A stretch of 11,240 bases of DNA from Candidatus Falkowiibacteriota bacterium (GTDB lineage Bacteria; Patescibacteriota; Patescibacteriia; Patescibacteriales; WJLG01), in NCBI GenBank assembly GCA_014728685.1, contig WJLG01000025.1, positions 1 through 11,240 on the forward strand. Reading direction: 5' to 3'. Position 1 is the first letter of the stretch. The number at the start of each line of letters is the position of its first letter. Of this stretch, positions 5,539-11,240 are shown piece by piece. Position numbers and translations under genes: made by a program. The notes beneath the pieces are model-generated. The model saw only the letters and a list, made by a program, of their open reading frames with translations. It made no database searches and was not told the DNA's origin.

Positions 5539-6471
5539 TTATTTCAAGACGCTGCCGACAAGATCCTCATGTCCGCGCAGGAAATCCTCAGCATTCAAAG
5601 GCTTCTTGCCTTCGATCTGCAATTTTTTCAGAACCAAGCTACCTTCTCCGGTTTGAACCACCGGTCGACCATCCCTGGACAGCACTTCGCCGATCTGTCG
5701 ACCCTTGGTGTTGAGTATATTTTTATCAACTTCCAATATCTTGAGTATCTTTTCTTGATAGGTAGTGAAGGTTCCGGGCCAGGGCGTGTAGGCGCGCACC
5801 TGTTTTTCGATCTGGCTGGCCTTTTTATTCCAATTGATCCGGCCATTCCCGCGATCCAATGTTCTTATGTATTTGCTTTCTCCTTTTTGTTCTTCCGGTT
5901 CAATATAGCCGTTTATGTATTGCATGATGACTTTGGGCAGCATTCTGGAGCCCATACGAGCCAGTTTGTCATGCAATTGCCCGGCGGTTTCATCGCCTTT
6001 AAGAGCGATCTTGCCGATGGACAGTATCGGGCCGGTATCAAGACCCTTGTCCATTTTAATGATGCTTACCCCGGTTTCAGTATCGCCATAAAGTATGGGC
6101 GCTTGCAGAACAGCCGCTCCGCGATATTTCGGCAGTATCGATCCATGCAAGTTGATGAATCCATAGGCCGGGACCTCGAGCATATCGGCCGGGATGATCT
6201 TGCCATAAGCAACCACCACAGCTATGTCCGGAGCCAGCTGTTTGAATCGATCTTGGATCTCGCTTATATGATCCGGTTGAAGCGTCGGGATATTTTTTTG
6301 GTCGGCAAAAACTTTCACCGGCGGAGGCGTCAGAACATGGCCGCGCCCGACCGGCTTGTTTTTTTGGGTGACCACGGCTGCCACTTCGAAGTTGTCATCT
6401 TGAATAAGGCTTTCAAGACTGGGTACGGCGAATTCAGGCGTACCAAAGAAAACGATCTTGTATTTTTTCAT
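5539..6471 (-). CDS. fmt: Methionyl-tRNA formyltransferase
   Basis: This cytoplasmic enzyme transfers a formyl group from 10-formyltetrahydrofolate to Met-tRNA(fMet) for translation initiation. At 310 aa it has the normal family length. Visible motifs are FFGTPEFAVPSL (8-19), the PVGRG loop (40-44), FINLHGSILPKYRGAA (105-120) with N107 and H109, and MDKGLDTGP (140-148) with D145; these correspond to N106, H108 and D144 of E. coli Fmt. Residues ~205-310 form the C-terminal beta-barrel domain that helps bind tRNA (RAYTPWPGTF at 226-235). It starts at ATG 6471 without an SD, about 15 nt after the predicted transcription start, and ends with TAA. dedA is divergent upstream, and a terminator and tRNA-Glu lie downstream. 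Its functional partner def is on the same strand 0.7 kb away, separated by dedA. Confidence 0.97.
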   Translation of the reverse strand: MKKYKIVFFGTPEFAVPSLESLIQDDNFEVAAVVTQKNKPVGRGHVLTPPPVKVFADQKNIPTLQPDHISEIQDRFKQLAPDIAVVVAYGKIIPADMLEVPAYGFINLHGSILPKYRGAAVLQAPILYGDTETGVSIIKMDKGLDTGPILSIGKIALKGDETAGQLHDKLARMGSRMLPKVIMQYINGYIEPEEQKGESKYIRTLDRGNGRINWNKKASQIEKQVRAYTPWPGTFTTYQEKILKILEVDKNILNTKGRQIGEVLSRDGRPVVQTGEGSLVLKKLQIEGKKPLNAEDFLRGHEDLVGSVLK

Positions 6472-6492
6472 ATAGTGATAATTATATAATAT

Positions 6493-6521
6493 ATATTAGG
6501 TTTTTTATCGGTCTGTGTCAA
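6493..6521 (-). promoter_or_regulatory. Promoter of fmt
   Basis: On the minus strand TTGACA (6521-6516), 17 bp, TAATAT (6498-6493). The start would be near 6486, giving a ~15-nt AU-rich leader with no SD. A further TATAAT (6486-6481) lacks a good -35. Confidence 0.6.
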
Positions 6522-6547
6522 AAGGGTGATCTTTGATCTTTTCCACA

Positions 6548-6576
6548 TTGGCATTTTTGCCATCTTCTGTTAATAT
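6548..6576 (+). promoter_or_regulatory. Promoter of the DedA gene
   Basis: TTGGCA (6548-6553), 17 bp, TAATAT (6571-6576). Its -10 is identical to that of the divergent fmt promoter. Transcription would start near 6583, so the ATG at 6587 is nearly leaderless, supporting this start over the ATG at 6533 that lies upstream of the promoter. Confidence 0.55.
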
Positions 6577-6586
6577 ATATACAGAT

Positions 6587-7207
6587 ATGCATGAATTCAT
6601 AGATTTTTTTCTACAAATAAGCGATCAATTGGGATACTGGGGTATTCTTTTTTTAATGGCGGTCGAAAGCTCGTTCATTCCTTTTCCTTCAGAAGTCATT
6701 ATCCCGCCGGCTGCTTATTTGGCCAGCCAAGGCCAGATGAATCTTTATTTGGTCATCCTTTTCGGAGTTTTGGGGAGCATTATCGGAGCGGTCATCAATT
6801 ATTTTTTGGCCATGTATCTGGGTCGAGCCATAATCTACAAAGTAGCCGGCCATAAAGTGAGCAAATGCCTGTTCATTGATTGCAGTAAAATAAAAAAAGC
6901 CGAGGATTATTTTTTACAGCACGGCAGTTTATCGACCTTGATCGGAAGGCTGATACCGGTGATCCGCCAGCTGATATCGATCCCGGCCGGATTTGCCCGG
7001 ATGAATTTTACGAAATTCATCATCTATACCGGTCTGGGTTCGGCTATCTGGGTGACCACCTTGGCTCTGTTGGGTTATCTTTTCGGATCGAATCAAGAAG
7101 CTTTGAGTCGTTATTACAAGGAAATATCCTTGGTGTTCATAATAATCGCCTTAATGATCGCTACTTTCATAGTCCTTAAAAAAATGAACGGACACAAAAA
7201 AAAATAA
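6587..7207 (+). CDS. DedA-family (SNARE-associated/VTT) membrane protein
   Basis: An integral membrane protein of 206 aa, the usual DedA size. The family moves lipids across the membrane; some members recycle undecaprenyl phosphate, and this one may do so, but the substrate is not visible from sequence. Motifs: ESSFIPFPSEVIIPPAAYLA (27-46) with conserved acids E27 and E36 in the re-entrant region; the glycine-rich GVLGSIIGAVINY stretch (60-72) and the GR at 79-80; and GRLIPVIRQLISIPAG (120-135) with R121 and R127, the family signature. Hydrophobic segments lie at about 15-47, 52-78, 140-166 and 180-197, with a Lys-rich tail. I chose ATG 6587 because the protein then begins MHEFIDFF like other DedA proteins and it follows the promoter. 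It is divergent from fmt and convergent with def, whose stop lies 9 nt beyond this one, with no clear terminator between. Confidence 0.9.
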   Translation: MHEFIDFFLQISDQLGYWGILFLMAVESSFIPFPSEVIIPPAAYLASQGQMNLYLVILFGVLGSIIGAVINYFLAMYLGRAIIYKVAGHKVSKCLFIDCSKIKKAEDYFLQHGSLSTLIGRLIPVIRQLISIPAGFARMNFTKFIIYTGLGSAIWVTTLALLGYLFGSNQEALSRYYKEISLVFIIIALMIATFIVLKKMNGHKKK

Positions 7208-7216
7208 CGCTTGGCG

Positions 7217-7687
7217 CTATTCTTCTTTATGTATCCTTTTAGCTCTGTCCGTGAAAAGTATTCCGTTCAGGTGATCGACCTCATGCTGGATGATCCTGGC
7301 CAAGAGACCCTCGGCTTTTAATTCTATCTTTTCACCCTTGATATTCCTGTAGATGCAGGTTATTTTTTTACACCTTTTCACGTCTCCGAACACCATTGGT
7401 AACGACAAGCAACCTTCTTGTTCCCAGTATTTTCCAAAAGACCTTTTGGTTATTTGAGGATTGAACATCGGTAAAACTCCATCTTTGGTATTTACGACTA
7501 TCAAACGGATATTTTCACCGACTTGAGGGGCGGCCAGACCGACACCGTCTTTTTCCAGCATAGTCTTTTTCATATCCTCAGTAAAATCTATCATCTTCGG
7601 GTCATTGATATCTTCATTTTCAACAGGTTCGGATATATTCCTAAGGATGGGATTTGGATCAGTGATTATTTTTAGTATTTTAGCCAT
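7217..7687 (-). CDS. def: Peptide deformylase
   Basis: A metalloenzyme that removes the formyl group from the N-terminal methionine of nascent proteins. All three family motifs are present: GVGLAAPQ (48-55), EGCLS (91-95) with metal ligand C93, and HEVDH (135-139) with metal ligands H135 and H139 and catalytic E136. At 156 aa it is compact, with only a short tail after the last helix. The start ATG at 7687 gives the standard N-terminus (KILKIITDPNPILR) and has no SD; TATATA lies only 2 nt upstream, so the promoter is unclear and the message may have a very short leader. The stop is TAG. It faces dedA tail to tail and is divergent from the 96-aa gene across 78 bp. It complements fmt nearby. 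Confidence 0.97.
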   Translation of the reverse strand: MAKILKIITDPNPILRNISEPVENEDINDPKMIDFTEDMKKTMLEKDGVGLAAPQVGENIRLIVVNTKDGVLPMFNPQITKRSFGKYWEQEGCLSLPMVFGDVKRCKKITCIYRNIKGEKIELKAEGLLARIIQHEVDHLNGILFTDRAKRIHKEE

Positions 7688-7699
7688 TGTATATAAGAT

Positions 7700-7723
7700 T
7701 TAAATTTGTTAATATGAATTTAA
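7700..7723. repeat. AT-only inverted repeat between def and the 96-aa gene
   Basis: TTAAATT (7700-7706) and AATTTAA (7717-7723) form a perfect 7-bp inverted repeat with a 10-bp spacer in the middle of a 78-bp divergent intergenic region. The spacing would fit a dimeric regulator, but in DNA this AT-rich such repeats arise by chance. Confidence 0.3.
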
Positions 7724-7765
7724 GTTAGGTTCAAATAATAACATAAAAGTCAAAATATATCAAGT

Positions 7766-8056
7766 ATGAGTAAAGAGTTCAAAGGTCCGGAAAGTTTTTC
7801 GGAAATACTTAAAAAAAAGCCCCAAGCTCCCAAGCCCCCGGCTTATCAATGGCAGGAATTAGCCTTGAGCATAATAAATGACTTGGGTATCCCGAATTTC
7901 AAACGTTCGGCTGTCTTTAAGGTGTGTAAGGAAAATTCCAAAGAATTTGTCTTGATGGCCCTAAATGACACTAAGGAGCTTTGCCAAGAAGGTGAGCCTT
8001 GGAAATATTTTTTCAAAGTAGTAGGAGCTAAGAAGAAGTCTTCTGATCCTGAATAG
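7766..8056 (+). CDS. Conserved-looking hypothetical protein (96 aa)
   Basis: I do not recognise a named family. The protein is soluble and probably cytoplasmic: a charged N-terminus (MSKEFKGPESFSEILKKK), a Pro/Lys linker (residues 17-26, PKPPAYQW) and a core (27-90) that reads as a small helical domain, WQELALSIINDLGI...FKRSAVFKVCKENSKEFVLMALNDTKELCQ...WKYFFKVVG, ending in a Lys-rich tail. Two Cys (54 and 73) lack a metal-site pattern. Small proteins of this layout are common in Patescibacteria genomes, but that is an impression, not a search result. It starts at ATG 7766 without an SD and ends with TAG. Its last 29 bases overlap the convergent LigB-like gene. Codon use matches the neighbours, supporting that it is real. 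Confidence 0.7.
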   Translation: MSKEFKGPESFSEILKKKPQAPKPPAYQWQELALSIINDLGIPNFKRSAVFKVCKENSKEFVLMALNDTKELCQEGEPWKYFFKVVGAKKKSSDPE

Positions 8057-8834
8057 TGAAACGGGCGGTCAAATTGCCGATTCCGAAAGGCGACTCATAG
8101 GATAGGATATCAGTTTCATAATCCAGCACATCCAAAACTCCCAGTAAGCTTGATATTGCCTGTGGTCCGCAAGCCCTGATCTCTTCCAAGAGTTCATTGT
8201 CGGTGTTTAAAAGATATTCCGGATCTTTGGCTTTTAAGTCTTCTATTAATTTTTGGTCGAATTTAGCTCCTTTCGGACAGTAGCCGGCAGGAGCTTTTTT
8301 ATTTAGGCAATGAGATAGGTCTCCGGAGGCGATCACTGCTATTTTCTTCTTTTCTTTGGCTAGTTGTTTGCCGATCTTTTTTCCAAATTCAAAATGTCTT
8401 TTAAGATCGTGCCCGGAAATATATATCGGTACAACTTTAACATCTTTGAGTTCTTGGCAAAGAAGCAGTAGGGGAACGGCCGAAGCATGATCCAATACCT
8501 GGTTATTTATCATTCTTACTTTAAGATCGTTCGGAAATATCTCTTTGATAGTCTGAGCTAAATACAAATCTCCCTCTATCGATGATCTGGTGGCAAAGTC
8601 CCCGAATTCTTCGAAGTTGATCTCGAATTTTTCAGATAAATTAATACAAAAAGCATCGGACTTTATTGGTCCATGAGAAGAGAAAATAACTATAGACTCT
8701 ATCTCTTGTTCCTTTAAGTCCTCAGCCAATTTTTGATAGGCTTTGATGGTCTGTTCCAAAAGGCTTAGATTCTCTCTCCCGATGTTGGGTATGAGTATCA
8801 AAGGATGGGGGACAATGGCAGCGGTTTTTATCAT
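8028..8834 (-). CDS. LigB/Memo-type protein (class III extradiol dioxygenase subunit B-like)
   Basis: The fold is that of the LigB catalytic domain of class III extradiol dioxygenases and of Memo proteins; the closest-looking relatives sit in the 'AmmeMemoRadiSam' group, whose reaction is unsettled. Motifs: AIVPHPLILIPNIGRE (6-21) with H10, FSSHGP (51-56) with H54, VLDHASAVPL (113-122), SGDLSHCLN (170-178) with H175, ACGPQAISSLLGVLD (221-235) and SYESPFGIGNLTA (245-257). H10, H54 and an acid such as E247 are plausible iron ligands. No AMMECR1 domain or radical-SAM partner is in the window. I chose ATG 8834 because AAGGAAG lies 9 nt upstream and the protein then begins MIKTAAIVPHP; a TTG at 8855 would add seven residues. 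It is second in an operon: the upstream gene's TAA is one base before this ATG, so translation is probably coupled. Its 3' end overlaps the convergent 96-aa gene. Confidence 0.85.
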   Translation of the reverse strand: MIKTAAIVPHPLILIPNIGRENLSLLEQTIKAYQKLAEDLKEQEIESIVIFSSHGPIKSDAFCINLSEKFEINFEEFGDFATRSSIEGDLYLAQTIKEIFPNDLKVRMINNQVLDHASAVPLLLLCQELKDVKVVPIYISGHDLKRHFEFGKKIGKQLAKEKKKIAVIASGDLSHCLNKKAPAGYCPKGAKFDQKLIEDLKAKDPEYLLNTDNELLEEIRACGPQAISSLLGVLDVLDYETDILSYESPFGIGNLTARFTIQDQKTSS

Positions 8835-8835
8835 A

Positions 8836-10230
8836 TTACATTTCTTCCTTAACAAGTTTTCCGATGGAGTATTTGGCCAAATACTGCGGAGAGACCGTGA
8901 TTATATTTTCCCATTTATAGCCCCGCCTCTCAAAAACCTTTCCGGAGATAAAAGGTCTTTTCATGCCATTTTCTATTAAATAAACAGCGCGAGTGGCCTC
9001 GGAAGTCAGAAGTTCTCCATCCTCAAGCATTACCGGATCTACAGTGGTGTATTCTGCCAGCTCTTCGGGAGAGACTTGTATTATTTTTTTATTCTTGAAT
9101 TCGGTATCCAGAAGTACTCGGTCATGAAGCGGGGCTTTCTTACCCTCTATCACCCAGTACACGCCTCCGGATGAATTATCTTGCAATAAAGCGCCGGTTG
9201 GATAAGTGGAAGTCGGGGTGATCGGCGTTCCTTCTATGTAAGAATTGATATCTTCCCAGCTGGCGTCCTCGATCTCTTCCGGGTTATAACCCATTTTTCT
9301 AAAAGCTTCATAGTCGGTGAATCCTCGGCGCTTATCATCAACCAGCAGGAAAAGATTGCCTTTGGGCGAGCGGACAATAGAGTAATTGGGGAATTTTAAG
9401 GGAGCGCCTTTTGGATAGCCGTCAAGTTCGCTTTTTTCCACTTGGATTATCTTATTCTCATCAAAACGGCTGGTCAAAGCGCCTTTGCTCAAGAAAGGCC
9501 TTTTCTGTCCGTTTTGTATCAGCCAGACACCGACTTCTCCTCGAGCTTGGAGAAGAGAACCATTTGGATAATCTCCTTTGGTGAAATATCTCTTCCAGAT
9601 GCGGTAGAAATTGTAGTTGCCGTTGTAGACGTGCGGGGTGTAATTGTATAAACCAGCGGTGGCATTGTTGGCCGGGGTTACGATAACCGTTCCGTTTATG
9701 GTAGTTGAATAAGGGTTGGAGAAAGTATAGGTTTTTCCTTTTTGGTATTTATAGTCTTGGAAATTCTCAATATAGTCATAAAATTGCAAAGTGGCGCTAT
9801 TGACCTGCTTCCAAAATCCGCGCCAGCGTTCATTGCAGCCGCCTCCGTCCGGACAGCCATAGCCTGTAGCCCAATCAAGCTGGGTTTGCTTGGGGTCCTT
9901 ATCTTCGATCAGACCCATTTCTTTCTGCAATAGGACAATGATGAATTTCGGACTGATCTTATTGGTTTGGGCGCGGTCATAGATGACCTCAGCCGCTGTC
10001 ATCGTTTTTCCGTCAGGGTTTTGGGTGCGGTAATTGGCCAGATATCCATCTTTACTATCAAGAAGGTCCTGGATCTGCGCCAAGCTCATGGAGTCATAAT
10101 TCAAAACTTCGTAGTCGCTGATTATATTGTTCGGATCAAAACCGTTGGCCAAAGCCATTAAGGGGCTGAGAATAAAGACTCCGCCCAAAATAAGGCTTAA
10201 AAGCAGATACTTGTTTTTCGTTTTTTTCAT
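8836..10230 (-). CDS. Secreted lysozyme-like protein with four C-terminal repeats (464 aa)
   Basis: Residues 1-29 are a signal peptide (KKTKNK, hydrophobic 9-27, LANG). Residues ~40-215 look like a lysozyme/transglycosylase-type domain: ISPKFIIVLLQKEMGLIED (92-110) carries E104 in the position of the catalytic Glu helix, followed by a GYGCPDGGGC loop (C126 and C132, possible disulfide) and NYTPHVYNGNYNFYRIWKRYF (196-216). Muramidase activity is inferred, not shown. The C-terminus holds four ~50-60-residue repeats (about 222-275, 280-333, 343-394, 400-456) of the form GxLLx...VYLIENGxKRPF...xIIxVSxxELxxY, probably wall- or surface-binding units. I chose ATG 10230 because it opens a standard signal peptide; a TTG at 10269 would add 13 unlikely residues. 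There is no SD. The leader of ~60 nt contains a 13-bp direct repeat. The LigB-like gene follows after one base. Confidence 0.85.
   Translation of the reverse strand: MKKTKNKYLLLSLILGGVFILSPLMALANGFDPNNIISDYEVLNYDSMSLAQIQDLLDSKDGYLANYRTQNPDGKTMTAAEVIYDRAQTNKISPKFIIVLLQKEMGLIEDKDPKQTQLDWATGYGCPDGGGCNERWRGFWKQVNSATLQFYDYIENFQDYKYQKGKTYTFSNPYSTTINGTVIVTPANNATAGLYNYTPHVYNGNYNFYRIWKRYFTKGDYPNGSLLQARGEVGVWLIQNGQKRPFLSKGALTSRFDENKIIQVEKSELDGYPKGAPLKFPNYSIVRSPKGNLFLLVDDKRRGFTDYEAFRKMGYNPEEIEDASWEDINSYIEGTPITPTSTYPTGALLQDNSSGGVYWVIEGKKAPLHDRVLLDTEFKNKKIIQVSPEELAEYTTVDPVMLEDGELLTSEATRAVYLIENGMKRPFISGKVFERRGYKWENIITVSPQYLAKYSIGKLVKEEM
8844..8850 (-). promoter_or_regulatory. SD of the LigB-like gene
   Basis: AAGGAAG on the minus strand lies 9 nt before ATG 8834, inside the end of the upstream reading frame. 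It decides this start and fits translational coupling with the lysozyme-like gene. Confidence 0.65.
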
Positions 10231-10246
10231 AATTAAGATTATCGAT

Positions 10247-10275
10247 GCAACAATGAAGCCAGGCAACAATGAAGC
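10247..10275 (-). repeat. 13-bp direct repeat in the leader of the lysozyme-like gene
   Basis: GCAACAATGAAGC (plus strand) occurs at 10247-10259 and 10263-10275, a 16-bp period. It lies between the predicted transcription start (about 10292) and the ATG at 10230, so it is in the 5' UTR. It could be a protein- or RNA-binding site or a simple replication slip. Confidence 0.65.
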
Positions 10276-10298
10276 AAAAATTATGTATGATATATTCT

Positions 10299-10327
10299 AT
10301 TATAATATACGGAAAAAAGAAAGACAA
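10299..10327 (-). promoter_or_regulatory. Promoter of the lysozyme-like/LigB-like operon
   Basis: On the minus strand TTGTCT (10327-10322), 17 bp, TATAAT (10304-10299). The -10 is perfect and the -35 matches four of six. The start would be near 10292, leaving a leader of about 62 nt, longer than others in the window. Confidence 0.6.
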
Positions 10328-10353
10328 ATTACAGATTTTCGGCAATAAGGCAT

Positions 10354-10375
10354 TTATGTTATAATATAAACATAA
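10354..10375 (+). promoter_or_regulatory. Palindrome around the -10 box upstream of gap
   Basis: TTATGTT (10354-10360) and AACATAA (10369-10375) form an inverted repeat with an 8-bp spacer. A perfect TATAAT (10360-10365) starts in its left arm; the -35 region is poor (TTCGGC at 10338-10343). A weak promoter with an overlapping regulator site would fit. The leader to the gap ATG would be about 50 nt. Confidence 0.45.
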
Positions 10376-10423
10376 TTTTTAACCTCATGTTTCATTAAAA
10401 GTGATGCATGTCTTATGTAATTT

Positions 10424-11240
10424 ATGAAAGTAGCCATAAATGGATTCGGCCGCATCGGCCGAGCGGTTTTTAAAGCCTTGTTGAACAAAAAAAATATCGA
10501 GATCGTGGCCATCAATGATCTGACCGACACTAAAACTTTGGCGCATTTACTCCAGTATGACAGCGTCTATGGTAGATACTCCAAAGAGATAAAAGCCAAT
10601 AAGGGCTCTCTGGTCGTGGATGGCAAAAAATATCCGGTTTTATCCGAAAGGGATCCCAAAGATCTGCCTTGGGGCAAGAAAGAGGTCGATGTGGTGATAG
10701 AATCGACCGGAATATTTCGAGACGCGGAAAAAGCCGGCTGGCATATCGAAGCCGGAGCCAAGAAGGTTGTAATATCTGCTCCGGCCAAAGATGATGAAAT
10801 ACCAACCTTTGTCCCGGGAGTGAACGAAGACGAGATCACCAAAGACCAGAAGATCATCTCGATGGCTTCTTGCACTACTAATTGTTTAGCGCCTTTGATG
10901 AGCGCTTTAAAAGAAAGGATCGGCGTTAAGAAAGCCATAATGACGACCATCCATTCCTACACTGCTGATCAAAATATCGTTGACGGACCTCACAAAGACT
11001 TGAGGCGCGCCCGGGCGGCTGCCATAAATATCGTCCCGACCACTACCGGAGCGGCTGTAGCAACCACCAAGGCCATACCGCAACTGAAGGGCAAATTCGA
11101 CGGCTTGGCTGTCAGAGTTCCGACCCCGGTCGCTTCCTTGTGCGATATCGTTTTTGTCGCCGGCCGAAAGACAAGCGCCGATGAGATAAATAAGGAAATG
11201 ACCAAAGCCTCCAGAACCAAGAGGCTTGAGGGTATATTGA
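10424..11240 (+). CDS. gap: Glyceraldehyde-3-phosphate dehydrogenase (partial, 3' end outside window)
   Basis: This cytoplasmic glycolytic enzyme converts glyceraldehyde-3-phosphate, NAD+ and phosphate to 1,3-bisphosphoglycerate. The first 272 residues are present and the frame is open to the window edge; the full protein is normally about 330-340 aa. Visible are the Rossmann motif INGFGRIGR (5-13), NDLTD (31-35) with D32, typical of NAD-preferring enzymes, ESTGIF (93-98), the active-site SCTTNC with catalytic C150 (149-154), HSYT with H177, DLRRARAAA (192-200), PTTTGAA (205-211) and RVPTP (231-235). It starts at ATG 10424 with no SD. The leader contains two tiny ORFs, at 10387 (ATG TTT CAT TAA) and at 10404 (seven codons, whose TGA overlaps the gap ATG as ATGA). 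It is divergent from the lysozyme-like operon. Confidence 0.97.
   Translation, partial: MKVAINGFGRIGRAVFKALLNKKNIEIVAINDLTDTKTLAHLLQYDSVYGRYSKEIKANKGSLVVDGKKYPVLSERDPKDLPWGKKEVDVVIESTGIFRDAEKAGWHIEAGAKKVVISAPAKDDEIPTFVPGVNEDEITKDQKIISMASCTTNCLAPLMSALKERIGVKKAIMTTIHSYTADQNIVDGPHKDLRRARAAAINIVPTTTGAAVATTKAIPQLKGKFDGLAVRVPTPVASLCDIVFVAGRKTSADEINKEMTKASRTKRLEGIL

Noticed and set aside
5536..6489. 317-codon open frame on the plus strand
   Set aside because: It is the antisense shadow of fmt, whose motifs are unmistakable; the antisense translation has no family features.
7198..7225. Terminator between dedA and def
   Set aside because: Only a 3-bp stem (CGC-TTG-GCG) next to an A/T run is visible, too weak to call.
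10231..10269. TTG start at 10269 for the lysozyme-like gene
   Set aside because: It would translate through the direct repeat and put 13 hydrophobic residues before the typical KKTKNK signal-peptide start.
10247..10275. CRISPR-like repeat
   Set aside because: There are only two 13-bp units with a 3-bp gap, no spacers and no cas genes.
10567..11220. Minus-strand open frames of 76-127 codons
   Set aside because: They are antisense to gap, which has all catalytic motifs and an open frame to the window end.
1..11240. Recoded TGA (genetic code 25, as in Gracilibacteria/Absconditabacteria)
   Set aside because: No long gene here ends with TGA, which drew attention, but no gene reads through an in-frame TGA either, and conserved glycines in fmt, def and gap are coded normally. 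Standard code fits.

Overview
The window looks like chromosomal DNA from a Candidate Phyla Radiation (Patescibacteria) bacterium, perhaps Falkowbacteria- or Kuenenbacteria-like, although the exact lineage is inferred. The case rests on several traits: large surface proteins built from FG-GAP or Ig-like repeats; a secreted lysozyme-like protein with C-terminal 'VYLIENGxKRPF' repeats; a stand-alone LigB/Memo-type dioxygenase-like protein; a small fmt and def; a tRNA gene without encoded CCA; few Shine-Dalgarno (SD) sequences; and standard genetic code (TGA is neither a stop of any long gene nor read through in frame).

Left part (1-5115). A divergent promoter pair with back-to-back -35 boxes inside a 19-bp palindrome drives two units. 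A predicted secreted or lipid-anchored protein of unknown family lies on the minus strand (6-830). On the plus strand is a surface unit: a GHL15-like putative glycosidase with C-terminal FG-GAP repeats (955-3048), a single-pass membrane protein with a long Ig-like ectodomain (3075-4991), and a 20-codon ORF with a strong SD (5018-5080), closed by a rho-independent terminator. GC content rises sharply inside the glycosidase gene near 1900.

Middle (5081-5538). This is a gene-poor stretch packed with terminators, an intact tRNA-Glu(CTC) on the minus strand, a second copy of the tRNA 3' end joined to a second terminator, and an inverted near-copy of the tRNA anticodon arm. It looks like rearrangement debris around a tRNA gene.

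Right part (5539-11240). Housekeeping and envelope genes occur in short, mostly divergent or convergent units: fmt (minus), a DedA-family membrane protein (plus), def (minus), a 96-residue conserved-looking hypothetical (plus), a two-gene minus-strand operon of a secreted lysozyme-like repeat protein followed by a LigB-like protein, and the start of gap (GAPDH, plus), cut by the window edge. fmt and def together add and remove the N-formyl group of initiator methionine. gap is glycolytic. The dedA product, the lysozyme-like protein and the two left-hand surface proteins act at the envelope.

Several promoters follow TTGnCn-N17-TAnnnT with very short leaders and no SD. Only three starts have a clear SD: the lipoprotein, the 20-codon ORF and the LigB-like gene. 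I see no CRISPR array, transposase or recognisable defence system. The most unusual items are the shared palindromic divergent promoter, the small SD-led ORF and the tRNA-Glu fragments.
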